In this document: one piece after another, positions 1-10,824 of the stretch | How positions within the stretch are numbered: the stretch's first letter is position 1 | How the letters are laid out: each line of letters starts with the position of its first letter | Source of the DNA: Enoplolaimus lenunculus | Lineage: Eukaryota > Nematoda > Enoplea > Enoplida > Thoracostomopsidae | NCBI GenBank assembly: GCA_030248215.1 | Contig: JASANG010000440.1 | Location: forward strand, 372,001 to 436,000 | DNA: 64,000 nt | Reading direction: 5' to 3' | Notes under the pieces: model-generated | Databases searched by the model: none | Told to the model about the DNA's origin: nothing | Seen by the model: the letters and a program-made list of their open reading frames with translations, nothing else | Translations under genes and position numbers: made by a program

Positions 1-680
1 GAATTTTCACGAGACGCCGTGATTTAGGAAAAACAAACACCGCAACCAAACGAGGATATCACGGGATACTTGAGAAAGCTTACTTGGTAAGCAAATATTC
101 TGCAATCCGAGGGGATAACCCGTTATTCCCTTGAACCTTCCCCCCCTATACTGCTTACTGAGTTACCCCTAAGTTAGCTTGATTTCAACGCGGTTAATGT
201 GAACTTACAAACTATTGATTACCTAAATTAAAATTTCCGTTCACAACTCCAGACCGCAGTGAAATGCAGACGTTTATATTTCAGCTTGTAACAAAATTTG
301 CACCTCGAACAGGGTTTTAGTACAGCATCCTGTTGAAATTATCCACCATCCAATATTATCTTTGTCAATTTGCTCGTATTTTTAAGTGTATAATAGCAAC
401 TGCAATCATCAGTTGGCGATAGGTCTTGTATAAAACTGTCGAATCATTTGATAAAATGTTTCAAAATTCAGCACAGTTTTCGAATTTCATTTGCAATCAT
501 TTTGAACTAAATTTAAAATCACCTACTGTAATATTTTGTATGTTTACAATCCTATTACTAATTGGTTATAGGTGCTATTCACATTTGAGAATATAGACCA
601 TTTTGGTAATTTTTGTACCTAAATTAACAAAAACAATTAAATTATTTTTCAACAACTTTTAATTTAATTAAATATTTCAG

Positions 681-3600
681 CAAAAACCACCAACGCGCGT
701 TGGACTCAATGCAAGCGACGCTCGAAGCCGAAGCTCGCGGCCGAGCAGATTTGTTGCGAACGAAAAAGAAACTTGAATCCGACATTAACGAACTTGAAAT
801 TGCACTCGATCACGCGAACAAAGCAAATGCCGACGCTCAAAAGAACATTCGTCGGCATCAGGAACAGATCAAAGAACTTCAGGTTTGTCGGCTTTTGCTT
901 TTATTTTTTCCATCGTGGTGTATTGTCAAATGTGTGTAGCTCCTATCGCCAGTTTGTGGCAATATTTTAAATAAAACGCGCTAAGGTAACAACAGTAAAA
1001 CTGAAGTTCTACACAGTGGAACGTTGAACTAAATTCCGCAAAATATTTAAAAATTTGCATGATTAAATTTGCATTTTTTTTTAATTTTGCAAGGCCCACA
1101 ATTTTTCTAGTGAAATATGTTGGTACAAAAACTTTAGAATCCAAAAAAATTTGCGTTATTTAATTGAAAAAATTTAAATATAAAAAGTTGTATTTTAATT
1201 TTTAGAGTCAACTCGAAGACGAACAACGCGCACGCGATGAAGTACGAGAGCAATTCACAATGGCCGAAAAACGATGCAACATTTTGCAGTCAGAAAAAGA
1301 AGAGGCTCACATTCATTTGGAATCGGTTGGTTTCATTTATTTATTATTTTCATTTATTTATTATTTTTATTGCTTTTTCTTATTTTCTAAAATACTGTAA
1401 CGACCCGAATAAGAGGGGGGTAATAAGAGGAGGTTCCGTAACGAAGGCCGGCGGAGCGTGGGTTAAAAATAAATAACAGTCCGTAACCGAATAACAGGGG
1501 GTTCCTTCTGGAGAGGCCAAATAAATATCAGTCCACTCTCTTATGTGGTTCAGTACAGTAATTACTTTCATTTATGAAATATGGCTTGTTTGTTTGCTTG
1601 TTTGATTGATCTTTAGTTTTTTTTGTTTTTTATCTTTAGTTTGTGTGGCGTGAGATTAACGAACGTGGTTTTAACAGTTCCGTGTTAGAAATGGCTAAAT
1701 TACCTTTAAAAATATCAGATAGTGAAATTTTTTCGTTCCTCGTTAAACGTACGGATAAGAATGTATTTAGTCACGATTTTATTTGCCAACGGTCATGTTG
1801 TCCCGAATCCAAATTTAGCGGAGCCGTTGGTCCTGATTGAGCAGATTTTTTTAGTTTAAGTTAAATTTTATTTTTAGTCGGAACGCTCACGACGACAAGC
1901 AGAAATGGATGCCGGCGAAGCGCGTGATTTAGCGAACGAACTCAGTGCTCACAACACGGCGTTAAGTGCAGCCAAACGAAAAGCTGAAACCGATTTCCAA
2001 GCCCTTCATGTAAGCATTTCGGTTTTATTTGATTTTCATATCAGCAAAAGATCGGCTGTGATTGGCTGATTCTGACTTGACATGCGGCATTAAAAGCCTA
2101 CTGGTCTTCTATAAAAATCCGTTGTTTTGCATTTCATGTGTAGGTTTGTTTTACAGGCAGAACTTGACGAAGCGATCAATGAATACAAAGCAGCCGAAGA
2201 GAAATCACGTAAAGCAATGATGGATGCTGCCAGACTGGCTGAAGAATTACGACAAGAACAAGAACACGCACAAAGCATTGAACGTTCTCGTAAAGGACTC
2301 GAAATTCAACTCAAGGTAAACTTTAATTTGAACTTAACTCAACAATATATTATATATTATATTTATTATGTGTATTATATATACTCACTAAAAATATGCT
2401 TAAAATTAAGTAAAACTGTTGCCGAATTAAGTGTCGGTTTTTTTACTTACTGTGGTGCTTGGCAAAGTTTTACTTAATTTTAAGCGAACACAAAATTTTT
2501 AGCGTTACATTTACTTAATTAATCAGGAAATGACAGCAGTAGTTTTACTTATTTACATTATTTAAGCAAAGATTTACTCAATATTTAGTACACTTATACT
2601 TAAAAAGTTAGTAAAATATAACTATAGTATTTTAAGTAGTGTTCTACAGAGTATTTATATATACATATATATTTTTTATATATGTATATATATGAATATA
2701 TATTTCTTAAGAACAATAGTCGTATTTTGAGTTGCAAGGAAAATCCACGCATCTTATGAACTCAAATGTTGGAAACATTTTCAGACGAAACGTTTTGCAA
2801 ATTTAGTTTAAATTCTAGCAAAAATTGAGTAAATTAATCATTTTTTAGTTGAATTTCACGATCCGTCAGTACGACAAATATCAAAATTTCATTCCAAAAT
2901 CAAAAAAAGTTCTATTAATAATTTAAGTTTCTGAGTTCGAGTTTTTAATTATTCGATATCAATAATCTCTACCAAGATTTGTTGCATAATTTTGCTAATT
3001 ATTTTTAATTTAAATTGTTGTTTTAGGAAATGCAAGCACGACTTGACGAAGCTGAAGCTGCCGCGTTGAAAGGTGGCAAACGTATGATTCAGAAGCTTGA
3101 AACTCGAGTAAGTTTACAAAAATTGAGCTGTGCCACATATTTCGGAGGCAGAGACAGATTGAAGCGAAACACCAATCTATAACATCGTCTTAGTAACTTT
3201 ACAAACACAAGAAATCAATAAAACAATTTTAAAAATGGATAAATTGTAATATTTTTAGCCAGAATTCTTTAAACGCCGCAAAAATTTACCATATTTTTGA
3301 ATTTCGAGAAACTGTTATGTCAGAAATCATGAAATATGTTCATTTTTATTCGCAACTTTTATTTCAACGCATATACAAAACTTGTTGCGTTTATTTGAGA
3401 TTTCGAACTGAAATTTAAATTAAAAACATTTTTTAGTTCAAAATTTTGATTTTCAATAAATTGAGTAAATATTTTTTGTTTTTTTTTTAGATTCGCGAGT
3501 TAGAAAGTGAGCTTGAAAACGAAACTCGACGCCATCAGGATACACAGAAATTCTTACGTAAAGCAGATAGACACGCAAAAGAACTACAGTTCCAGGTCAG

Positions 3601-6600
3601 TTTCACTATGGTTCACCATAATGACTCGAGGAGTCAAAAGGCTACGCGTTTCGGGGGCCCATGTTAACTATAGAGAGCTACCTTCTAAGTCGAAGCTTAA
3701 ACCTTGGCCCATATTCTCAAATGCATATAGCACCTATCACCTGTTTAGTTACAGGTTTTCAAACTAACGAACTGGTGCAATTACAGATCTCAAAATTTGT
3801 ACAGTAGCAGAGAAAATAGAAAGCGATAAATGTGCTGAATTTCAAACATCACTATTCCCTGCTTTGAAAGTTACAACGCCTATCACCAACTGGTAATAGA
3901 TGCTACACACATATGAGAATACGAGCTCTAAACCTAAACCTAATCGTAAGCATAAAGCATCACAGTCTCTTAATCTTACCGTCTTCCAGTCTCCCAAGTG
4001 GTAGGCTGCTATGAGTAACATGGACCCACTTTGGTACTAATTAATGTGCTGTGTCCATTGTAATTTTATGCAATAAAAGTATGTGAATTTAACAAATTTT
4101 ACAGTTTTGACAAACCGTAAAAGTTTAGTTTACTGGCAAAAAGTTTTTTTCTGACGTTATTTTATTAAAGACCCATATTCTCAAATGCATATAGCACCTA
4201 TCACTAGTCAGTAATAGGTTTTCAAGCTAACGAACTACTGCAATTGCAGATCTCAGCATTTACACAGAAGTAGAGTCAATCCAATGCAACAAATGCGCTG
4301 AAGTTTAAACCTCGCCATTCCTGGGTTCGAAAGTTACAAGACCTATCACCAACTGGTAATACGTGTTGCACATATTTAAGAATACGGGCTCAGGAATTTA
4401 GTTGAAAATTTTTGACCATCTAAGACCGTATTCTTAAATGTATATAACACCTATAATTAGTTGCTGATAGGCCTGGTAACTTGCGATCAGTAAACAGATT
4501 TCATTTGCCATACTTCTACGCGCAATTTGAAATCTGGAACTGGAAGTCTTCGCCAATTTGAAACTCTATCGCTAACTGGTAATAGGTGCTATACGCATTT
4601 GAGAATATGGGCTCTAAAATTCAGAAGCTGATTCTAAAATGTGTTAAAATAACTGTTTTCTCCATCAATTTCGTTAGGGGGTGTATCCCGTTTATTTCGC
4701 GTTTTATATACGCTCCCCGTTTTTAGGTTGAAGAAGACAAGAAAGGGCACGAATGTCAACAAGAATTAATTGAAAAACTGCAAGCGAAAATCAAAACGTT
4801 CAAACGTCAAATTGAAGAAGCTGTAAGTTTATGGCTTAGATATTAGTGCTATGCATAGCTGAGAATACATGCCCAAGCCGTATACAGGCCTGTAGACAGG
4901 GGGGAAGATGCTCAGATCCCCTATAAAATTTTCTAGCCTCGCTTGTAAGTTTCAGTATTTCAACCGCATGCCACACCTATAGTTATCGGCCCATGCACAG
5001 AACATGGCCGGGTCGTTTCCCGGCGGAGCTGTAGTAAAGTCAGTTTTAGCATTAGACTAACTTTTTTGTTTGGCCTCAGGTTTAGGCTTTAGGCTTAGGA
5101 ATAGGCTCATCTTTACATTTAGGCTTAGGCTTACGCTTAGGTTAGGGATATGCTTATACTACTGTTGCGGCTCTGTTCTATACATTGGCCAAGTCATTTT
5201 GCCCCCTCTAACACGTGGAGCTGGCTACAAACCTGGTTTTATAGCGAAGCAATGCTACTCGTTTGTGAAACCTAAATGGTTACAGCTGAACCTAATAAAT
5301 TTGAGAGATGAATAACCAATGAGAATACGATTTATAGGTTAAGTCTCATTGCGAGTCGACGCCAGTTGCGCAGCGGAGAATTTTGATTGGTTGAGATCCA
5401 CATTAAAAAACTAATATTGTGGATGTTTAGCCAATAGAAATAAACCAGAATTGGGGTTAAATCACGACCTCCTCCAACCATTCCTACTGAATCCGACGTA
5501 GTCAAATTTAAAATTGTCATTTTCAGGAAGCCCTTGGAGCGACCAACTTGTCGAAGATCCGCCAATTGCAACATCAAGTTGAAGACGCCGAAGAACGAGC
5601 AGAATCGGCCGAAAATTCGCTCGCAAAGTTACGCATGAAAAATCGTAGCTCAAGCGTAATGGGTTCACAGTCGACCAGTGTGCTTATGGTATTTAAATTT
5701 GAATAATTGATTAAAAAATAACTTTAACCTAATCGTTAATCACAGTTTACACGTTTCGCCACACTATCGTTTACGTGTCCACGAATATGATTGGTTAATT
5801 TATTACTGCGGCGATAGAATCCACAAAATAATATTTCAGATATTTAAGAAAAAATTTCTTACATTTAAGAAATATAATTTTCAAGGTGGACTTGAAAAGT
5901 GTTTCTGTTATAACAGAAAATTTTTCAAAAAAGTTTTGAAATTAAGTCTAAAAATAAACGTTTTCCAGTTATTTTTAGAGAAATTGTCTTAAATATCAGA
6001 AAAACTTTTCAGATTTGCCACAGAAAATACTTTTCTGAATAAATTCAGAAATACTTTTTTGTGTGAAATCAAAACTGTTGTTGATAAGCAACATTGTCAA
6101 CGAAAGGGCTAAAATTGCTAAAATTAATAAGTTAAGCTTCGGTATTGTCAAATGAGCACAGGTCTTCAAACGAGCAACTTGCAACAAATCCGAGAAATGT
6201 TCTGTAAAAAAGTAGGGATGTAAGCGATATCCAAATATTGTGTTTGATGTTCCATCAATTAATAGCCTCTATAGTTACTCAATCTGCAACCAAACAGGCT
6301 ATATCTGGTATAGCGATTTGCAGTATATACCAGCCAAGAATATAAATGTTAACGTTTTCGTACTGCGTTGCAACTTACAATTACAATTGCACCAGTATAT
6401 GCGTTCTTTTGAGTCTACAGTGAGTCGTCTTCTAAGAGGCTGAAAATTGGAATTTTTAACCACAGGGGCCAATGTAAAGAACAGGAGCGGAACAGTATTA
6501 TAAGCGTATTTTTAAGCCTATGTTTAAGCCTAAACCTAAGCTTAAGCCTAAGCCTAAGCATAAGAATGAGCATATTCCTAAGCCTAAGCCTAAGCCTAAG

Positions 6601-7287
6601 CCTAAGCATAAGACTGAGCATATTCCTAAGCCTAAGCCTAAGCCTAAGCCTAAGCATAAGAATGAGCATATTCCTAAGCCTAAGCCTAAGCCTAAGCCTA
6701 AGCATAAGACTGAGCATATTCCTAAGCCTAAGCCTGAGCCTAAGCCAAGCAAAAAATAAGTCTAAAGCTTAAGGTTACTCTATTGCAGTCTCACAGAACA
6801 ATGTTCCGCCCCTGATCTATACATGAGCCACCGCCGGAGTAATGTCCAACAATGGCAACTTTCGATTGACTAAGAAAAAGAAACTTATCCGTTTGTTTGT
6901 TCAGACTTAACCCTTTCTCACATGAATATTTTCTATTTCCCCTGAGACCTACTTTTATGCTAGGATTCGAACTCCGGTGACTGGAGTGGGAGGCGTATAC
7001 CATCACCACTCAGCTGTAGGAGCGTGACGCTCGAGCCCGAGGGGGCTCTCACGTCTTGTGGTGATTTAGTACTATGTATACGTGTTGCAATTGTTAAACA
7101 CGGTGCGATATATACCATTTAACGTATATACACTGCGCTTAGTTGCCTATAGGCAACTCAATGTGAGAAGGGGTTAATATCACTGTGAATTTTACGATTT
7201 GACTAAAAGTTTGTTGTTTCTTTTCAGCCGTCACCAAGCGTAGTCCGCAGTGGCTCTCGTTCACGCGCTGGTGGGTTTGAAGAATAG
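681..7287 (+). CDS. Mhc: Muscle-type myosin heavy chain, 3' part (copy A; C-terminal rod and tailpiece)
   Basis: Nine coding exons are read: 681-882, 1206-1325, 1878-2009, 2157-2315, 3027-3107, 3491-3595, 4727-4822, 5527-5688 and 7228-7287 (stop TAG). Each has AG before it and GT after it, and all join in phase to about 372 residues. The protein is continuous heptad coiled coil of the light-meromyosin part of the rod; the first exon begins near [11 protein letters not shown] and later blocks include [23 protein letters not shown] and [16 protein letters not shown], all typical of striated-muscle myosin II. It ends in a short Ser/Arg-rich non-helical tailpiece ([13 protein letters not shown]). 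This part of the rod packs the thick filament. The first exon starts one base into a codon, so upstream exons, presumably with the motor, lie left of position 1. Bases 1-680 hold no exon that I can see. Family assignment is firm; muscle versus non-muscle use is inference. Confidence 0.93.
3708..3924. repeat. MITE with CCGTATTCTCAAATG termini
   Basis: The ends are inverted copies of a block reading roughly CCATATTCTCAAATGCATA, followed inside by GCACCTATCACC and its complement. Two further copies follow in the same intron (4172-4389 and 4424-4614), so this one myosin intron holds three units of the family. Pieces of one end occur at about 560-600 and 4847-4872. The superfamily is not clear because I could not define the target duplication. 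Confidence 0.6.
4172..4389. repeat. MITE with CCGTATTCTCAAATG termini, second intronic copy
   Basis: Starts CCCATATTCTCAAATG and ends with the complement, ATTTAAGAATACGGGC. It differs from its neighbours by many substitutions, so the three copies in this intron look like separate old insertions rather than a recent tandem duplication. Confidence 0.55.
4424..4614. repeat. MITE with CCGTATTCTCAAATG termini, third intronic copy
   Basis: Runs from ACCGTATTCTTAAATG to CATTTGAGAATATGGGC, with the internal pair of ACCTAT/ATAGGT blocks. It ends about 110 bp before the acceptor of the exon at 4727. Confidence 0.55.
4988..5190. mobile_element. hAT-like MITE of the GGCC-CATG family, diverged copy
   Basis: Left end GGCCCATGCACAGAACATGG, right end TCTGTTCTATACATTGGCC, with TTAGGCTTAGGC-type hexamers inside. 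The short ORF across it (about 5070-5315) is a translation of the repeat and is not taken as a gene. Confidence 0.6.
6467..6829. mobile_element. hAT-like MITE with expanded TAAGCC core
   Basis: Left end GGCCAATGTAAAGAACAGGA, right end complementary (CCCCTGATCTATACATGAGCC). The core, about 6510-6750, is a 42-bp unit of CCTAAG hexamers broken by AATGAGCATATT or ACTGAGCATATT. The two spacer types alternate, giving an 84-bp higher-order period over about four units. It lies in the last intron of myosin copy A. The LRLRLR and KPKPKP reading frames here are only the hexamer translated. Confidence 0.75.
6907..7177. mobile_element. piggyBac-like MITE with tRNA-like centre
   Basis: Flanked by TTAA on both sides. 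Ends are CCCTTTCTCACATGAA and, inverted, TGTGAGAAGGGG. TTAA duplication with a terminal CCC is the piggyBac hallmark. On the minus strand the middle reads like a type-II tRNA: an A-box-like CAGCTGAGTGGTGATGG and a B-box-like GGAGTTCGAATCC. A copy of about 95% identity by eye lies inverted at 42013-42283, suggesting recent spread. The element ends 50 bp before the acceptor of the terminal exon of myosin copy A. Confidence 0.75.
7228..7287 (+). CDS. Mhc: Myosin copy A terminal exon (non-helical tailpiece)
   Basis: Begins after TTTTCAG in phase 0 and encodes 19 residues, [19 protein letters not shown], then TAG. Together with the end of the previous exon ([16 protein letters not shown]) it forms a Ser/Arg-rich, non-coiled C terminus. 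Such tailpieces influence filament assembly and can be phosphorylated in other myosins. It shares no sequence with the tailpiece of copy B. Confidence 0.85.
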   Translation, partial: PSPSVVRSGSRSRAGGFEE

Positions 7288-7498
7288 AAACGGTGCAGAT
7301 TCAATTGAAAACCTGTTTCGTCGCTCAGGAAATGCCAGCTCCCAACCCACACCCCCAGGTCTATTAAATGCAAACTGAACCTACTATCCTCGCCCTGCCC
7401 TGCTCCGGCCTGAACAATCATCCATGGATAACGAATATTGGATCACGATTTAACTGCAGTACGCAGAATTATACCTGTAAACACTATAATGCATCAAA

Positions 7499-7504
7499 AA
7501 TAAA
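7499..7504 (+). terminator. Candidate poly(A) signal of myosin copy A
   Basis: AATAAA lies 212 bp after the stop codon; a second AATAAA is at 7724-7729. Either could define the 3' end. No transcript evidence is available to choose. Confidence 0.45.
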
Positions 7505-8400
7505 CACAATTCACACCGAAATGACAATATAATGACCACATCGACCTCTTATGTTTTGGCTTGGTTCTATTCTTCGAAATTTTGGCAAACAGCTTATAGC
7601 GAAACAACGTAGAAACTTGCTGAAAATACAGCTAGTAAATATTTACAGAACAAATGTACTCAAATTACAAATAGTCATGTAGACGTTATTCATTTGTGTT
7701 TTATGGCAAAAAATTTGCAATCAAATAAACGTAATTTTTACAACGAATTTTGCAGAAAATATTAATAGACTTTGCTGTTTTATCATTAATTTTGCAGTTT
7801 ATTTTAACTTTTAGCGTTATTTAATAGTAAAAATGAGTGAAATTATTAGAAATTCGGCTGAAAATCAGTGTTCAGTGTTCAGTCGAACTTCGACTGTTGT
7901 TGTTGTTTTACTTGGGTTGAAATACGTTTACGTTTATTTCATTCAAATTGTTTAAAATCTGTAAAGTACATTTAGTTTTCGTTAGCATTTTGTTTCAACT
8001 TACAATTTTGATTTTTAGACGGTATTTTCTATCTTTCCGACCCGTAGCCAACTGAAGCCAGGTATTTGCTCAGCCCCGCCCACCGGAAAAATTTTTGATT
8101 CCCATGGAAAAGTTTCAACTTTGCTAGCAAGCCAACAAAAACCGTCGTACGCCCCTCATGAATAATTTTCAGCCTCCCCTGGCCATGTGATCTGGCTACG
8201 GGCATGTTCCTTACTATTACATATTTTGCTTTACTTACACGTTTTTTGTGTAAAATTGGACCCAGTCGCAGACAGCTTACTTATATATTTGAAGCTCGGA
8301 GACTCGAGAAGTTTTTTGATTGAGGGCAAAGGGAACATTCAACGCCATAGCCCAGTTAAGTAATGATGCACGACAATGTGTACTTAGCTTACAATTGAAC

Positions 8401-8608
8401 GCCAATGTAAAGAACAGTGGCGGAACAGTATTATAAGCATATTCCTAAGCCTAAGCCTAAGCCTAAGCCTAAGCGTAAAGAATGAGTTTATTCTTAAGCA
8501 TACGCCTAAGCGTAAGCATAAGCCAAGCAAAAAATAGTCTAAAGCTTAAGCTTACTCTATTCTAGGCTCAGAGAAAAACGTCCGCCCCTGATCTTTAATA
8601 CATGGGCC
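8401..8608. mobile_element. hAT-like MITE, intergenic between the myosin copies
   Basis: GCCAATGTAAAGAACAGTGG at the left and CCCCTGATCTTTAATACATGGGCC at the right, with TAAGCC hexamers inside. A relative lies at 9117-9373 and an end-less remnant at about 9696-9840. Apart from these I see no gene between 7288 and 10752; in particular no myosin P-loop (GESGAGKT) or switch motif in any frame listed. Confidence 0.65.
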
Positions 8609-9116
8609 CAATTGAAAATAGTTTGGTTTAAAACGTATGAATTCTCATTGGTTGATTGTAAAAATCGTTAAGATACTATACACGTTTCCCATTGGTTTGA
8701 GTTGCTCTGAAACGTACAGTTTCGAGCATTTTTAAAGGTTGTCTGCGACTGGTGCGATCTGCATCGTTTGTTGAAATCCAATGAAAGCAAAGTTGACAGT
8801 TGTGAAACATATTTTCTATCGTTTTGTTGCAAATAAAAACTGCTGACAATTATTCGGCATAAAATTTTATCAAAAGTACAGCGTCACCCTAAGAATATTG
8901 AAATTTCAAGACAATTTTTTCCTAAGAGACGGCATAGAATCGCAGGCTTACGAACGATTGACGTAAAATTCTTAAGCTACAGAATAAATCTCTAAATATT
9001 TTAAGAAACAAGTGTATTAAGTTTATACAAAATTGTCTTGAAAGTATTCATTGTATGGACAATTGCTGAAAAACAGATAAAATTAATATTTTAAAAAAGT
9101 TAAAACTTTCGGCTAA

Positions 9117-9373
9117 AAAGAACAGGGGCGGAACAGTACTATAAGTATTTTCTTAAAGCCTAAGCGTAAGCCTAGCCTAAGCGCAAGCGTAAGCATAAGC
9201 CTAACCCTAAACGTAAGAAAGAGTTTATTCCTAAGCCTGAGCCTAAGCGTGAGCATGAGTTTATTTCTAAGCCTTAAGCTAAACCTAAGCCAAGCAAAAA
9301 ATAGTCTAAAGCTTAAGCTTACTCTATTGTAGTGCCACAGAAAAACGTTCCGACTCTGATGATTACATGGGCC
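9117..9373. mobile_element. hAT-like MITE, intergenic
   Basis: Left end reduced to AAGAACAGGGGCGGAACAGT, right end GATTACATGGGCC; hexamer-rich core. It sits in the stretch that would contain the upstream region of myosin copy B. Confidence 0.55.
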
Positions 9374-10752
9374 AAAATTTCAAACGAAAATAAATTATCA
9401 AACACAAATCCATACTCAACGTCTGTTTGCGTTCTATGGCCATAAATTAAACAAAAATTTGTCATTTTAAGAAGCTTCAACTTAAAAAAGTAAATATCTT
9501 TCAAGGCACTGAGTAAGTGGAGATATTTTGAAATTAATTCGTGTCGCTATTAAGACAAACACTTTTTACCGTTTGTCAAAACGCTATTTTGCTCAATACA
9601 AACGTTGTTTTCAAAACGAAAACAAAACGTTTGTGTTTTTAACACGATTTGTCATACATCTTTGAGCCTGAGTCTAATAACTTAAACTGGCACAAAAATC
9701 AGGGGCGGATCGTTTTTCGGCAAGACTGTAATAAGAATATTAAGCTTAAGCTTTAGACTAATTTATTGCTTAAGCTCAGCCTTAAGCTCTAAGGAATATA
9801 TGGTTATGCAGCGGTTACGGTCCGTTTCTATACATTGACTTTTAAAGACACAGCCTGTGTCGCACAGTTTTTCCCTTGCCATATTTCCCCAAGGGACAGG
9901 AAGGCTAAAACGTTGTTTGGCGGGGCGGGGGGAGCACAGTAACACCTCCCGGTGTTACGTACCCGATTGAAATGCTGTTAGTAATAACCCATGTTGCTTT
10001 TATGGCTGTGTCTATTTCCAAAGGAACAGAAATACAGTAGATTTAAGCTTTAGACTAATTTTACTCTCATGCTTATATTTAGGCTTTAGACTACGGCTTA
10101 TCCTGGCGTTTAATTATAGGCATAATAATGAATCAACAGAAACTATCAGCAAAGCGTTCGAGTTTTACTGTAACAAATAAATTGTGTTGTTTGCAGAAAA
10201 TATTTTAACTGAAAGCCTGCAAAACAGAACATTCTCGGTAAGTATTAATATAACTGCAGAAGCAATCAGCTTGCAGCGCAAAGTATTGCAACAAAGTTAC
10301 TAGAAATGCTGAGTGCAGTTTGTTTAGCAATTGCGATGCGTTTATTTTGTCCGTATTTATGCAATAAGTATAGTATTCTGCAGTCTAATTGCAATTTTGC
10401 ATTATTCAAGAGAATACATTTTAAGGATTGCGTTAAATTTAAAATATTGTATGAAGTAGGTATACTTAGATTGTAAATTTCGAAATGTTTCCAATTGGTT
10501 CAAGTTACAAAAGACTTAACTGGAAAATTCTTTATAGCCAAACTTCCAATTGTCAGCAGCGTTGAGTTCAATTTAATTTTGCAACCGAATATACGTTTAA
10601 CGGTAAAAAATATCGGTTCGTTTCCGTTATATAAAAATGCAGTTTTTTTCTCGTTATTTCTATCATCGCAGCAAAAACTTGCACGTGTGAATATTGACTT
10701 TAGTTTTAATGTTAGTTTCATTAGTAATTTTATGAGCTAAATAAGTAATATT

Positions 10753-10824
10753 ATGTCTTCTTCATTACCGACCACAGCAAAACTTGGTATATTTGAACCT
10801 AAAATTGCGGAACAGCGAATTAAA
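10753..10824 (+). CDS. Candidate first exon of the headless myosin rod gene
   Basis: ATG at 10753 opens 24 codons ([20 protein letters not shown] then QRIK) and ends exactly at a good donor, AAA|GTAAGG. Its phase 0 end fits the phase 0 start of the first rod exon at 11356. Nothing in it resembles myosin motor or IQ sequence; the Ser/Thr-rich start resembles, in kind only, the short unique N termini of known headless myosins. The intron between contains one hAT-like MITE (10937-11149). Supported by ATG, donor and phase, but not by homology, so a chance ORF remains possible. Confidence 0.6.

Noticed and set aside
10495-10740. Open frames on both strands just before the candidate first rod exon
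   Set aside because: No family resemblance, and part of the plus frame (CAAAAACTTGCACGTGTGAA) is a MITE terminus. They may be upstream or 5' untranslated sequence.
7288-10752. Myosin motor domain for copy B
   Set aside because: No P-loop, switch or SH1/SH2-like coding was seen in any frame; only MITEs and short meaningless ORFs. A 780-residue motor with introns would hardly fit.
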